From JABFXC01 sp045804265 (GTDB taxonomy: Bacteria > Gemmatimonadota > Gemmatimonadetes > Gemmatimonadales > Gemmatimonadaceae), in contig JBJMNK010000113.1 in NCBI GenBank assembly GCA_045804265.1, positions 1 to 64,000 of the forward strand: a stretch of 64,000 nt of DNA, written 5' to 3'. Made by a program: the position numbers and the translations under genes. Shown here one piece after another: positions 14,915 through 23,170 of this stretch. Positions within the stretch are counted from its first letter, which is position 1. Each line of letters opens with the position of its first letter. The notes beneath the pieces were generated by a model. The model had not been told where the DNA came from. It searched no databases and saw only the letters and a program-made list of their open reading frames with translations.

Positions 14915-15523
14915 TCATCGTTCCAAGTTAGCGGCCGTCCGTCGGCCGGCGAGCGCGCTCAGCCGGATTCGCGACGCGCCGCGAGCGACGAGTGCGAACT
15001 GCGTCACGTTATCGGCTCGGTCTTCGAGTCCGGTCGCGAGCACGACCAAGCGATGCAGCTCGCCCGCACGTGCTGATGCGATCGCGCCGCGCGTCGTGTC
15101 CCGGCTCGCAGCCACCTCGCGCGCCGCGCCGGCGGTATCATAGCTTGCTCGCGCCACCATTCCCGGATGTGCCGCGAGGAAATTGCCGCACTGCCTGAGC
15201 GCCACGGGATGGCTCTCGACCGATCGGATCGATGCGAGCGTCGCCCCCGGTGGTGCGAGCAGGGACAGGTGAATCGGCAGTGACGTCGTCCCGGCCACCT
15301 CGAGCACCGAACGCTCGATCGCCGCGATGCTGTCGCCAACGCGCCCGGCGATCGAGTTCTCCGTCGGCAGTAGTCCGAGCTCGGCAGCCCCCGACTCTAC
15401 CGCGGCGATGACATCACTGAAGCTGGCGCACGGAAGCGGCTCGGCTGCGCCCGCCAGCAGCGCGATGATCGCCATCTCGCTGAATGCACCCGGCTCTCCC
15501 TGATAGGCGACGACGGTCGTCAC
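14915..15523 (-). CDS. pheA: Prephenate dehydratase (no ACT domain)
   Basis: A 202-residue enzyme converting prephenate to phenylpyruvate for phenylalanine synthesis. Signatures: VAYQGEPGAFSEMAI at the N-terminus, AELGLLPTENSIAGRVGDSI (the ENS motif) and DNVTQFALVARG near the C-terminus. Most prephenate dehydratases read TRF in the last motif; here it is TQF, a substitution at a conserved arginine. The protein ends about where an ACT feedback domain would begin, so allosteric control by phenylalanine is probably missing. The GTG start overlaps the TGA of the chorismate mutase gene (GTGA). Confidence 0.9.
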   Translation of the reverse strand: MTTVVAYQGEPGAFSEMAIIALLAGAAEPLPCASFSDVIAAVESGAAELGLLPTENSIAGRVGDSIAAIERSVLEVAGTTSLPIHLSLLAPPGATLASIRSVESHPVALRQCGNFLAAHPGMVARASYDTAGAAREVAASRDTTRGAIASARAGELHRLVVLATGLEDRADNVTQFALVARGASRIRLSALAGRRTAANLER

Positions 15524-15927
15524 GCGTTAGGCAGCGCCGGCCCGGCGCGATCGGGACGGAGCGCGACCGCGTCGCGGAGATAGACGTGGGTGACGGAGGT
15601 TCGCGGCTCATCGAACTCCGCGTGGATCAGCACCCGGATCGTTCGCGCCAGTGCGCGCGGAACTGGAATCTCCATCGTGCACAGAAGCGCGGCGTCGGTC
15701 CAGCCGAGCTGTCGCGCTGCCAGCGCCGGGAAATCGCTGACCAGGTCCGGCGTCAGCGTGAAGATCGCGCTCACGATCTCATGGGGCCGCATCCCGTTCC
15801 GCTCGGCGATCGCGGTCAGCAGCTCGCGAGTGGCCGCGAGCAGCAGCGCCGATTCGTCCCGCTCGACCGTGATCGCCCCGCGGATCCCGTGCGCGTGTCG
15901 GGGGCGCTGCCCAGGTACGTCGCTCAC
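15520..15927 (-). CDS. aroH: AroH-type chorismate mutase
   Basis: A 135-residue monofunctional chorismate mutase of the trimeric AroH class, which turns chorismate into prephenate. Recognised by GIRGAITVERDE, AIFTLTPDLVSDFPALAARQLGW, ALLCTMEIPVP, TIRVLIHAEF and the ending THVYLRDAVALRPD. The GTG start overlaps the mutS stop and the stop overlaps the pheA start, so consecutive steps of phenylalanine synthesis are translationally coupled. The C-terminal codons CCT AAC are part of a GCCTAACG octamer. Confidence 0.92.
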   Translation of the reverse strand: MSDVPGQRPRHAHGIRGAITVERDESALLLAATRELLTAIAERNGMRPHEIVSAIFTLTPDLVSDFPALAARQLGWTDAALLCTMEIPVPRALARTIRVLIHAEFDEPRTSVTHVYLRDAVALRPDRAGPALPNA

Positions 15928-18575
15928 GTTGGCAGCTTTCGCGACGATGCGTCCGCGCTCAGCTCAGCGAGCAGCTGCAGCGCCTGGAGCGGCGTCAAAG
16001 AGTTGGCGTCGACGGCCGCGAGCCTGGACACCAGCGGGTCCCGCGCGCTGGCGAACAGTGGAAGCTGCTCGGTCGCAGCGGCCGGACGCGGGCTGCTCTC
16101 CGCCCGCGGTCCGCGCGTTCCGTTTCTCGTGACTGCCAGCGCCGGAACGAGTTTCTCCCCTTCGAGCAGCTCGAGTACCGTCCGGGCGCGCGCGAGGACT
16201 GGATCAGGCAGCCCAGCCAGGCGCCCGACCTCGATGCCGTACGACCGGTCGGCGCCACCCGGCTGCAGCCGGTGCAGGAAGAGGACCTGACCATTCGCCT
16301 CGCGGACGCCGACGTTATAGTTTCGAACTGCTACTAATTCGTCCGCCAACTGCACCAGTTCGTGATAGTGGGTGGCGAAGATCGCGCGGCATTTCGTCAC
16401 GTCGTGCAGGTGCTCGCTCACTGCCCAGGCGATCGCGACGCCGTCGTAGGTCGATGTCCCGCGCCCGATCTCGTCGAGCAGCACGAGCGAGCGCTCGGTC
16501 GCGACGTGCAGGATCGCACTCGTCTCCGCCATCTCCACCATGAACGTGGACTGGCCGCGCACCAGGTTGTCGCTCGCGCCGACGCGAGTGAAGACACGAT
16601 CGGCCAGCCCGATCCGCGCCCGCGTCGCGGGAACGAACATCCCCGTCTGCGCCATCAGCACGATCAACCCGACCTGCCGCAGGATCGTCGACTTCCCCGC
16701 CATGTTCGGACCGGTCAGGATCGTCAGCCGTTCGCTGCGCGTCAGTCGCACGTCGTTCGGGATGAACTTGTCGCGCGGCATCATCCGCTCGACTACCGGA
16801 TGACGCCCGGCGACGATTTCGAGCTCGAAGTCCTCGGTGATCTCGGGACGTGCGTAGCCTTCCCGCTCCGCGACCTCGGCCAGCGATGCGAGCGTGTCCA
16901 GCTCGGCGACGGCGCGAGCGGCGCACTGCAGCCGCGCGATTCGCGCCGCCACCCACCGCCGCAACTCATCCACCAGCTCGCGCTCGCGCACCTCCATCCG
17001 TTCGGCCGCGCCGAGCACCCGCTCCTCGTGCTCCTTGAGCGCGGGCGTGACGTACCGCTCCGCGCCGGTGAGCGTCTGGCGTCGCTGGTAGTCATCCGGG
17101 ACGAGGTGGCGGTTCGCGTTGGTGATCTCGATGTAATACCCGAACACCCGGTTGAAGCCGACCTTGAGCGAGCTGATGCCGGTCCGGCCACGCTCCTCGT
17201 TCTGGATGCTGGCGATCGCATCGCGTCCGCCGTCGCGCAACGCCCGCAACTCGTCGAGCGTCACGTCGAACCCGGCGCGAATCACATCTTCCTCACCGAG
17301 CGAGAGCGGCGGACGCTCGACCAGCGTCCGGCTGATCGCGTCGGCGACGTCGGCGCATCCTTCCCACTCCCCGAGCAGCGTGCCTAACGCTCCGGCGTCT
17401 CCCGCCGTGCGAGCGGCACGCTCGACGTCTGGGAGCCGCGCCAGCGAGGCGCCTAACGCGCCGAGCTCGCGCGGCGTCGCCCGGCTGGCCGCCGCCTTCG
17501 ACGCCAGCCGCTCGATGTCCCGCACCCCGTCGAGCGCCTCGCGCAACCGCGCTCGCGCCATCGGGTCGCGCGCGAAGGCCCCCACCGCATCGAGCCGGGC
17601 GTCGATCGCATCCTTGCGCGTCAGCGGTGCCAGCAGCCACTGGCGGAGCATCCGGGCGCCCATCGGCGTCATCGTCCGGTCGACGACGTCGAGGAGCGTC
17701 CCCGCCGTGCCGCCGCGCAGCGACTCGACCAGCTCCAGGTTCCGGCGCGTCATCTCGTCGAGCGCCATCACCCCGCCCTGGCGCTCGATCGTCGGCCGGG
17801 CGAGGTGCGGCACTCCCGCCGGCTGCAGCTCGCGCAGGTAGCGGAGCAGGGCACCGGCCGCGCCGATCGCAAGGTCGTCGCCGGCTTCGATCCCCAACCC
17901 ATCGAGTGAGTGAACGGCGAAGTGGCGCGTCAGCTCATCGCGCGCCATTTCCGGATCGAACTCCCATCCCTCGCGCTCGGTGAGCAGCGCGCCGTCAACG
18001 TTAGGCGCCGTGCCCCAGCCGGGCGCGGCGTCGCGGGCGACCAGCAGCTCGCGCGGTGCGAGGCGAGCGAGTACCGGCTCGAGCTCGGCCGCGGCGACGG
18101 TGAACAACCGCAGCTCTCCCGTCGAGACGTCAGCCGCTGCGACGCCGGCGGTCACTCGCCCCCCGGCGCTGCCCTGCCGCACCGCGCAGAGGTAGTTGTT
18201 GCGTCCGCGATCGAGCAGATCGTCGGCGAACGCCGCGCCCGGCGTGATCGTCTCGACCACCTCTCGTCGCACGATCCCCTTCGCCAACGCTGGATCCTCG
18301 ACCTGCTCGCAGATCGCGACCTTGTGTCCCTGCTGCACCAGCCGCCGCAGGTATTCGCTCACCGCCTTCACCGGCACGCCGGCCAATGGCACTTCCGACG
18401 CGCCGCCATTGTTGCGCGCCGTCAGCGTGAGTCCTAACAGTCGCGACGCGAGCTCGGCGTCGTCGTAGAACATTTCGTAGAAGTCGCCCATCCGGAAGAA
18501 GAGGATCGCGTCCTGGTGGCGGCCCTTGATCTCCCGGTACTGCTGCATCAGCGGCGTCTCGCTCGCCCTGCTCAC
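15924..18575 (-). CDS. mutS: DNA mismatch repair protein MutS
   Basis: An 883-residue MutS1. The mismatch-recognition domain begins at once with TPLMQQYREIKGRHQDAILFFRMGDFYEMF, containing the F-x-E wedge (DFYEMFYDDAE). The clamp and lever domains follow, then the ATPase: TGPNMAGKSTILRQ (Walker A), FMVEMAETSAIL, LVLLDEIGRGTSTYDG (Walker B and signature) and FATHYHELV. The frame is open for another 139 residues upstream, but that part is the antisense of the SPOR gene. GTG 18575 overlaps the SPOR gene stop (GTGA) and starts exactly at the conserved N-terminus. mutL is not in the window. Confidence 0.96.
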   Translation of the reverse strand: MSRASETPLMQQYREIKGRHQDAILFFRMGDFYEMFYDDAELASRLLGLTLTARNNGGASEVPLAGVPVKAVSEYLRRLVQQGHKVAICEQVEDPALAKGIVRREVVETITPGAAFADDLLDRGRNNYLCAVRQGSAGGRVTAGVAAADVSTGELRLFTVAAAELEPVLARLAPRELLVARDAAPGWGTAPNVDGALLTEREGWEFDPEMARDELTRHFAVHSLDGLGIEAGDDLAIGAAGALLRYLRELQPAGVPHLARPTIERQGGVMALDEMTRRNLELVESLRGGTAGTLLDVVDRTMTPMGARMLRQWLLAPLTRKDAIDARLDAVGAFARDPMARARLREALDGVRDIERLASKAAASRATPRELGALGASLARLPDVERAARTAGDAGALGTLLGEWEGCADVADAISRTLVERPPLSLGEEDVIRAGFDVTLDELRALRDGGRDAIASIQNEERGRTGISSLKVGFNRVFGYYIEITNANRHLVPDDYQRRQTLTGAERYVTPALKEHEERVLGAAERMEVRERELVDELRRWVAARIARLQCAARAVAELDTLASLAEVAEREGYARPEITEDFELEIVAGRHPVVERMMPRDKFIPNDVRLTRSERLTILTGPNMAGKSTILRQVGLIVLMAQTGMFVPATRARIGLADRVFTRVGASDNLVRGQSTFMVEMAETSAILHVATERSLVLLDEIGRGTSTYDGVAIAWAVSEHLHDVTKCRAIFATHYHELVQLADELVAVRNYNVGVREANGQVLFLHRLQPGGADRSYGIEVGRLAGLPDPVLARARTVLELLEGEKLVPALAVTRNGTRGPRAESSPRPAAATEQLPLFASARDPLVSRLAAVDANSLTPLQALQLLAELSADASSRKLPT

Positions 18576-19558
18576 CGCGGACGCTCCGCGTCGACGACCA
18601 TCGTCTCGTATCGCCGAGCCCTGAGCTTCGTCGCAACGGCCGCCGCCGCCGAACGATTGGGAAAGCGCCCGACCCGTACGCGGAAGTACCGGCCCGCCGG
18701 CATGACGCGGGCGTCGAACCCCTGCGCCGTTAGGCGCTTCTGGATCCTGGCGGCGGCCGCCCGTGTCGGGTAGGCGCCGACCTGAATCGTCAGCTTGTCT
18801 GCGGACGCGGCGCCGCGTTTGGCGGCCGGCGCGGCCGCATGGGGTGTCGCACTCGGTGCCGCGCTCCTGGTTGCGCTCGGAGTCGCGTTCGTGGTCGTCG
18901 CCGCCCGGGGCGCGGGCGGTGCCGGTGCCGGTGGCGCTTGTGATGTTTGTGGCGCACCCGCCGCCAGCGAGCCATCTGCGCGCGACAGGCATCGCCGCGA
19001 ATCGCCGGCGATCTGGTTCGTCAGCTCGATGTTGTCCGACGCGACGAGCACACGTGCGCTGTCGATCGCCGTACAGCCGCGACCCGCGTCACCCGACTCG
19101 AACGCGATGCGCCCCAGCCAGTACCAGGCGTTCGCGCGCTCGTTGCGCGGCGGGTACTCGCTGAGCAGCCGCTCGAGATGCTGCCGCGCTTGCGCCCGGT
19201 CGCCCCGCGCCAGCTCCAGCTGCGCGAGCCGCGTCAGCGCCGCGGGAACACGCGGCGACAGCGTGTATTCCACTGCGACCCGGCGATAGTCACGCTCCGC
19301 ATCGAGCGCGTTGCTCGCCAGCGTTGCGCGCCAGAACAATCCCTCCGCGTAGCGCGGAGATGCGGCGGGAATCGTCGCCAGCAGGGAATCGACGACTGCT
19401 CGCCCCGCCTTCCCTTCGCCCGCTGACACGAGCACCTGCGCGCGGGCGAATACCGTCGAGTCCCCGCTGGGCGAGCCCTGCGCCGCTGCCGCTCGCGTCA
19501 GCACGCCCATCGCGAGGAGCATGCAGAACAGAACGCCAGCTCGCACTCGTCGTGGCAT
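18572..19558 (-). CDS. Exported SPOR-domain protein
   Basis: A 328-residue protein with a signal peptide (RVRAGVLFCMLLAMGVLTRAAAA), a TPR-like helical region (about 40-165, e.g. RVPAALTRLAQLELARGDRAQARQHLERLL), a long Ala/Pro/Thr-rich linker and a C-terminal SPOR domain (about 250-325: KLTIQVGAYPTRAAAARIQKRL, FRVRVGRFPNRSAAAAVATKL). SPOR domains bind denuded septal peptidoglycan, so a role in cell division or envelope remodelling is likely. Start chosen at ATG 19558, just after the holA stop, because it begins the signal peptide; an in-frame start at 19600 lies within holA. Confidence 0.87.
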   Translation of the reverse strand: MPRRVRAGVLFCMLLAMGVLTRAAAAQGSPSGDSTVFARAQVLVSAGEGKAGRAVVDSLLATIPAASPRYAEGLFWRATLASNALDAERDYRRVAVEYTLSPRVPAALTRLAQLELARGDRAQARQHLERLLSEYPPRNERANAWYWLGRIAFESGDAGRGCTAIDSARVLVASDNIELTNQIAGDSRRCLSRADGSLAAGAPQTSQAPPAPAPPAPRAATTTNATPSATRSAAPSATPHAAAPAAKRGAASADKLTIQVGAYPTRAAAARIQKRLTAQGFDARVMPAGRYFRVRVGRFPNRSAAAAVATKLRARRYETMVVDAERPR

Positions 19559-19560
19559 CG

Positions 19561-20628
19561 TCAGGCCGCCTTGCGAGCGGGGCGCGGTGCCAACCCGCAA
19601 AGCGAGAGGATCAGCGTCGACATCGCCTGCTCTTCAGACGACAGTCGCGACTCCTTGAGCGCGGCGTCCGTCGCCAGCAGCAGTGCAATTGCCTGGTCGA
19701 GCTGTGGCGTGGTCCAGCGTTCAACCCCGCGGGTCCATGACTTCACCGCGTCGCCCCATGCGCGACCGACGAACGCGCCCCGACTCTCTTTCAGAAAACC
19801 GAACAACTCGTTGTACATCTGCCCCATCGGTGTCCCTCGATCGCGCAGCGCGCGCGCCCATGCCACGGCGAGAAACTGGGTTGCCAGTGTGATCACCAGC
19901 GGCACAGCGCCCATCTTGGGCTGTTCGAGCACGCGCGGCAGCAACGCGAGCGCTCGACTCGCGTCGCGGTCGAGTATCGCATCGAGCAGGTCGCCAACCG
20001 TTTCACCAGTGCGGATTCCGACGATTGCGGCGACCGCATCTTCGTCGATCGGCTTGCCTGACGTGTAGCTCACGAGCTTGTCGAGCTCGGACATCATCGC
20101 CGGCAGGTCGTTGCCGACCGCTTCGTGCAGCAGCATCACGGCACGTTCGTCGATCGTCGCACCGAGTTCGGCCACCTGGTGCTCGATCCACTTCGGCATC
20201 CGGTCGTCCGTCAGTGAGTCGAAGCAGACCGACACTCCGGCCGCAGCCTCGAGCTTCTTGTCGGCTTTGCCGTCCGCTCCCGATGCCACGAGAACGAGGA
20301 CCGTCTCCGTTGCTGGCCGAGCGAGGTAGCGGTCAAGCGCAGTGCGCGCGTCCTTCTTCAGCGCCGCGACGTCGCGAACGATGACCATGCGTCGATCGGC
20401 CATCATTGGCGGGGTGTCGAGCAGCGATGCGAGCGTGCCAGCGTCAGTCTCGGCGCCGCGCCGTATCTCGAGGTTGAAGTCGCGCGTCGCGGGGTCGACC
20501 GCGGCCGCGACGAGCTGCCGCACGGCCTCGTCCTTCAGGAAATCGTCCTCGCCGTGCACGTAGTACACAGGCGCGAAGGCGCGTTCGCGAATCGACTTGA
20601 AGAACGTGCGTTGCTCGGCGACGGACAT
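19561..20628 (-). CDS. holA: DNA polymerase III subunit delta
   Basis: A 355-residue clamp-loader delta subunit, which opens the DnaN sliding clamp. Features of the weakly conserved family: PVYYVHGEDDFLKDEAVRQL at the N-terminus, FNLEIRRGAE, LDTPPMMADRRMVIVRDV, then TGETVGDLLDAILDRDASRALALLPRVL and the C-terminal collar region with LDQAIALLLATDAALK. The length is typical. It heads the long minus-strand operon; the 80 bases upstream to the anti-sigma gene contain nothing I can identify. Confidence 0.88.
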   Translation of the reverse strand: MSVAEQRTFFKSIRERAFAPVYYVHGEDDFLKDEAVRQLVAAAVDPATRDFNLEIRRGAETDAGTLASLLDTPPMMADRRMVIVRDVAALKKDARTALDRYLARPATETVLVLVASGADGKADKKLEAAAGVSVCFDSLTDDRMPKWIEHQVAELGATIDERAVMLLHEAVGNDLPAMMSELDKLVSYTSGKPIDEDAVAAIVGIRTGETVGDLLDAILDRDASRALALLPRVLEQPKMGAVPLVITLATQFLAVAWARALRDRGTPMGQMYNELFGFLKESRGAFVGRAWGDAVKSWTRGVERWTTPQLDQAIALLLATDAALKESRLSSEEQAMSTLILSLCGLAPRPARKAA

Positions 20629-20708
20629 GGGCGGAATATACTTCCTCCGCCCAGCGGCTCGTCAGCGGGGATTGATCACCAGCCACGCGCCGCTTTGGCC
20701 GCGACCGT

Positions 20709-21257
20709 TCAGCGCTGCGTGTAGTTGACGAGCCGGAGTTCGGAGGCCGCGAAGTGCAGGGGCGCCTGTTCGGCCGCGAACACAGCCGGCCAGATCCCGA
20801 TCCCGGTCGATGCCGATGCCATCATCGCGCCCGGCGCCAGCGGCGAGGAGTACGGCTCCGCCTGAATCTCGGGCAGCGACGCCACGACTGGCGCCATTCG
20901 GAGTTCGCGCGGCACGGCGCCGCTCTGCGTCATCGTCACAGCCAGCATGCCGGCGGCGATCACCCCAGTGGTGACTACAGCGAATGTCGTGAGGCGCGGA
21001 TGTCCGATGGCGCGGTCGCCGTACGTCGTCTCGGTCCGGACGGTGCGGAGTCTCGTCTGCAGGCGCTCGGAGAAATCAGCAGAGGGCCGGATCTCGGGGA
21101 CGTTGCGGACAACGAGCAACGCTCGGCGAATCAGCGTGTCCTGGTGTGCGCAGCGCTCGCACTCGAGGAGATGACGCTGCATCCGCACCAGGTCCACACC
21201 CGGCAGCAGATCGTCGACGAAGGCGACGTGTTTCTGGTTGAATTCGCGGCAATCCAT
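20709..21257 (-). CDS. Anti-sigma factor, membrane-anchored zinc-finger type
   Basis: A 182-residue protein. The N-terminal 55 residues hold a zinc-binding anti-sigma (ZAS-like) pattern: His10 region, HLLECERCAHQD with HxxxCxxC spacing. One transmembrane helix lies at about residues 91-110 (LTTFAVVTTGVIAAGMLAVTM), then a periplasmic tail. It is encoded 216 bases downstream of the ECF sigma factor and in the same direction, so it most likely sequesters that sigma at the membrane. An intrinsic terminator lies between the two genes. Confidence 0.82.
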   Translation of the reverse strand: MDCREFNQKHVAFVDDLLPGVDLVRMQRHLLECERCAHQDTLIRRALLVVRNVPEIRPSADFSERLQTRLRTVRTETTYGDRAIGHPRLTTFAVVTTGVIAAGMLAVTMTQSGAVPRELRMAPVVASLPEIQAEPYSSPLAPGAMMASASTGIGIWPAVFAAEQAPLHFAASELRLVNYTQR

Positions 21258-21377
21258 CAGGGAAGGCTACCCTCCGTCGAATACGAAGGTTCCGGTTCCA
21301 CAAGCTCGCACCCCGCTGGCCGGGGGGAAAGGGTCAATCACAGTCATCGCGAGGTGAGCGGCAGAACGTGGGCGATG

Positions 21378-21415
21378 AAAAAAAAACCGCGGTCCCGATT
21401 GCCAGGACCGCGGTT
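21378..21415 (-). terminator. Intrinsic terminator between sigma and anti-sigma genes
   Basis: A perfect 11-bp stem AACCGCGGTCC / GGACCGCGGTT with a 9-base loop. On the minus strand it is followed by nine U residues (A-run at 21378-21386 on plus). Confidence 0.88.
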
Positions 21416-21473
21416 CATTTTCGACTGTCGTTGACTGCGACCGCTTTTCTCGCCGTCTGCTCGTCGCGCGCGG

Positions 21474-22118
21474 TTACCCCAGCCCCGGCTCGATGATCTC
21501 GGCGAAGGCGTTGCGTGCCCGGTTCAGTCGCGATTTCACCGTCCCGAGATTGCATTCGGTGATCTCGGCAATCTCCTCGTACGACTTCCCCTCCAGCTCC
21601 CGCAGGACGAACACCTCGCGGTGATGGGCCGGAAGCTTCGCTACCGACTCCTCGACCAGCTCGCGAAGGTGACGCTTGCGAAAGAGGTCGTCGGGACGCG
21701 CTGTGGTATCCTCGAATTGCAGCGGCCGGTCGTCGTCCTGCCAGTTCTTCCGGATAGTCTGAAAGAGCACCAGGGGATTACGCGAACGGTTCCGCAGTTC
21801 GTTCTTCGCGAGGTTGGACGCGATCGTATAGATCCAGGTCGAGAACTTCTTCGACCGGTCGAATCGGTGCAGGTGACGATAGACGCGGATGAACACTTCC
21901 TGGACCAGGTCCTCGGCCTTCTCACGATCACCGATCGTCCGGTAGACGAAGTTCAGAAGGCGCGTCTGATAGCGGTCGACCAGCTCTTGAAACGCACGCT
22001 CCTCACCGCCAAGGAAAGACGTCACTACCCCGGCGTCTTCGAGCCCGCGTAACTGCTCTCTTATTGCCGCGCCGGGGGTGCTCACCGGTCGCTTCATCGC
22101 GATCTCAGCCATGTTCAT
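21474..22118 (-). CDS. ECF-type RNA polymerase sigma factor (RpoE-like)
   Basis: A 214-residue sigma factor. Region 2: EERAFQELVDRYQTRLLNFVYRTIGDREKAEDLVQEVFIRVYRHLHRF, then KFSTWIYTIASNLAKNELR (2.3-2.4). Region 4: VAKLPAHHREVFVLRELEGKSYEEIAEITECNLGTVKSRLNRARNAF, the -35-binding helix-turn-helix. ATG 22118 follows a GGGGGGA ribosome site; a start at 22157 is possible. It is partnered by the downstream zinc-finger anti-sigma gene, giving a membrane-stress type regulatory pair. Confidence 0.92.
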   Translation of the reverse strand: MNMAEIAMKRPVSTPGAAIREQLRGLEDAGVVTSFLGGEERAFQELVDRYQTRLLNFVYRTIGDREKAEDLVQEVFIRVYRHLHRFDRSKKFSTWIYTIASNLAKNELRNRSRNPLVLFQTIRKNWQDDDRPLQFEDTTARPDDLFRKRHLRELVEESVAKLPAHHREVFVLRELEGKSYEEIAEITECNLGTVKSRLNRARNAFAEIIEPGLG

Positions 22119-22585
22119 TCCCCCCGGGGTTTCCCGGATCAGGGTACGCTTCGACAAGGATAGTGTCGTAAGCCCTTCCTCCGATTGAGTTCTCTCGTTT
22201 CTCTATAAAGCATCGGACGTGCCGTGGTGTTCCCGCACAAACATACCGACTAAACCATTGGGCCGTAATCAGTTAATGCGTTCGAGCTCATCTTTTTCCA
22301 CGAACGGGCTCTGGCACGATGTCCACGCCTGTGGACGTTTCGACCAGACATCACGACATCAATCCGACTGAGCCGCAGGACCGCTTGTCGCCAACCTCGC
22401 GTCGCCCACCATCGTCACCACCCAGTGAGACGTCCGCCGTCGCGGCCCCTGCACAGCAGACACTTGGCTGCGGCGTCACCCTGACCCGGCAGGTGGTACC
22501 AATGGCTGGTGACGCGCGTTGGGAGACGTGGGCGGTTGGTCAGCGTTAGCGCACTGAGCGGCGCTCTTCGCGGGTGCCGTGACCG
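22119..22585. other. Long intergenic region upstream of the sigma gene
   Basis: 467 bases with no convincing gene; a 76-codon plus-strand opening (22319-22549) lacks a ribosome site and coding character. The part nearest the sigma gene is AT-richer (around TTTCTCTATAAAGCATC at about 22198-22214) and is the likely promoter region. A GTTAGGC copy at 22586-22592 forms the stop context of the NUDIX gene. Confidence 0.5.
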
Positions 22586-23134
22586 TTAGGCGCCCGTGCT
22601 GAACCCTGCCGCGTAGAGAATGGCGAGCGCGGTCTTGGCGTCGCGGATTTCTCCGGTCCTGATCCGCTCGAGCGCATCGCGCAGGCTCATCGGGACGACC
22701 TCCATGAACTCATCGTGCTCGTGGGCGGTTTGCCCGCGCACCAACCCGGTGGCGCGGAAGACATGGATGGTCTCATCCGTGAACCCTGGTGTCGTGAACA
22801 TCGTGTAGAGATGTTCGACACGTTCGGCGGTGCATCCGGTTTCCTCGCGAAGCTCGCGAATCGCGCATGCGTGCGGATCTTCGCCCGGATCGAGCCGTCC
22901 GGCCGGGATCTCCCACAGGTAGCCGCCTGCCGCGTAGCGATACTGGCGGATGAGCAACAGCTGCGGGTCCGGGCCACGCGGATCGTTGAGGAAGGGAACG
23001 ATCGCGCTCGCCCCCGGGTGGCGAATGATGTCCATCTCCGCGGTGGTCCCATTCGGGAAGCGAACCGTATCAGCGTAGATGTCGATCACCTTCCCATGAT
23101 GGATCAGGCGTGATGCGATTTGGTTTTCTGGCAC
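22586..23134 (-). CDS. NUDIX hydrolase, ADP-ribose pyrophosphatase type
   Basis: A 182-residue cytoplasmic enzyme with a complete NUDIX box: GRLDPGEDPHACAIRELREETGC, matching Gx5Ex7REUxEExGU. The N-terminal strand region and IRQYRYAAGGYLWEIPAG before the box are typical of NudF-like ADP-ribose pyrophosphatases, as is PGFTDETIHVF after it. Substrate choice among nucleoside diphosphate sugars cannot be fixed by sequence alone. The TAA stop is inside a GCCTAACG octamer. It stands 36 bases after the M16 pair in the opposite order of transcription flow, so it may have its own promoter. Confidence 0.9.
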   Translation of the reverse strand: MPENQIASRLIHHGKVIDIYADTVRFPNGTTAEMDIIRHPGASAIVPFLNDPRGPDPQLLLIRQYRYAAGGYLWEIPAGRLDPGEDPHACAIRELREETGCTAERVEHLYTMFTTPGFTDETIHVFRATGLVRGQTAHEHDEFMEVVPMSLRDALERIRTGEIRDAKTALAILYAAGFSTGA

Positions 23135-23170
23135 GTGTGTGGTGAGTGGCTGGCTCGTTCATGCACGCGA

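Noticed and set aside
18576..18992. A 139-residue N-terminal extension of MutS
   Set aside because: It is antisense-frame sequence of the SPOR gene, Arg/Gly-rich; the conserved MutS N-terminus starts at the GTG overlapping the SPOR stop.
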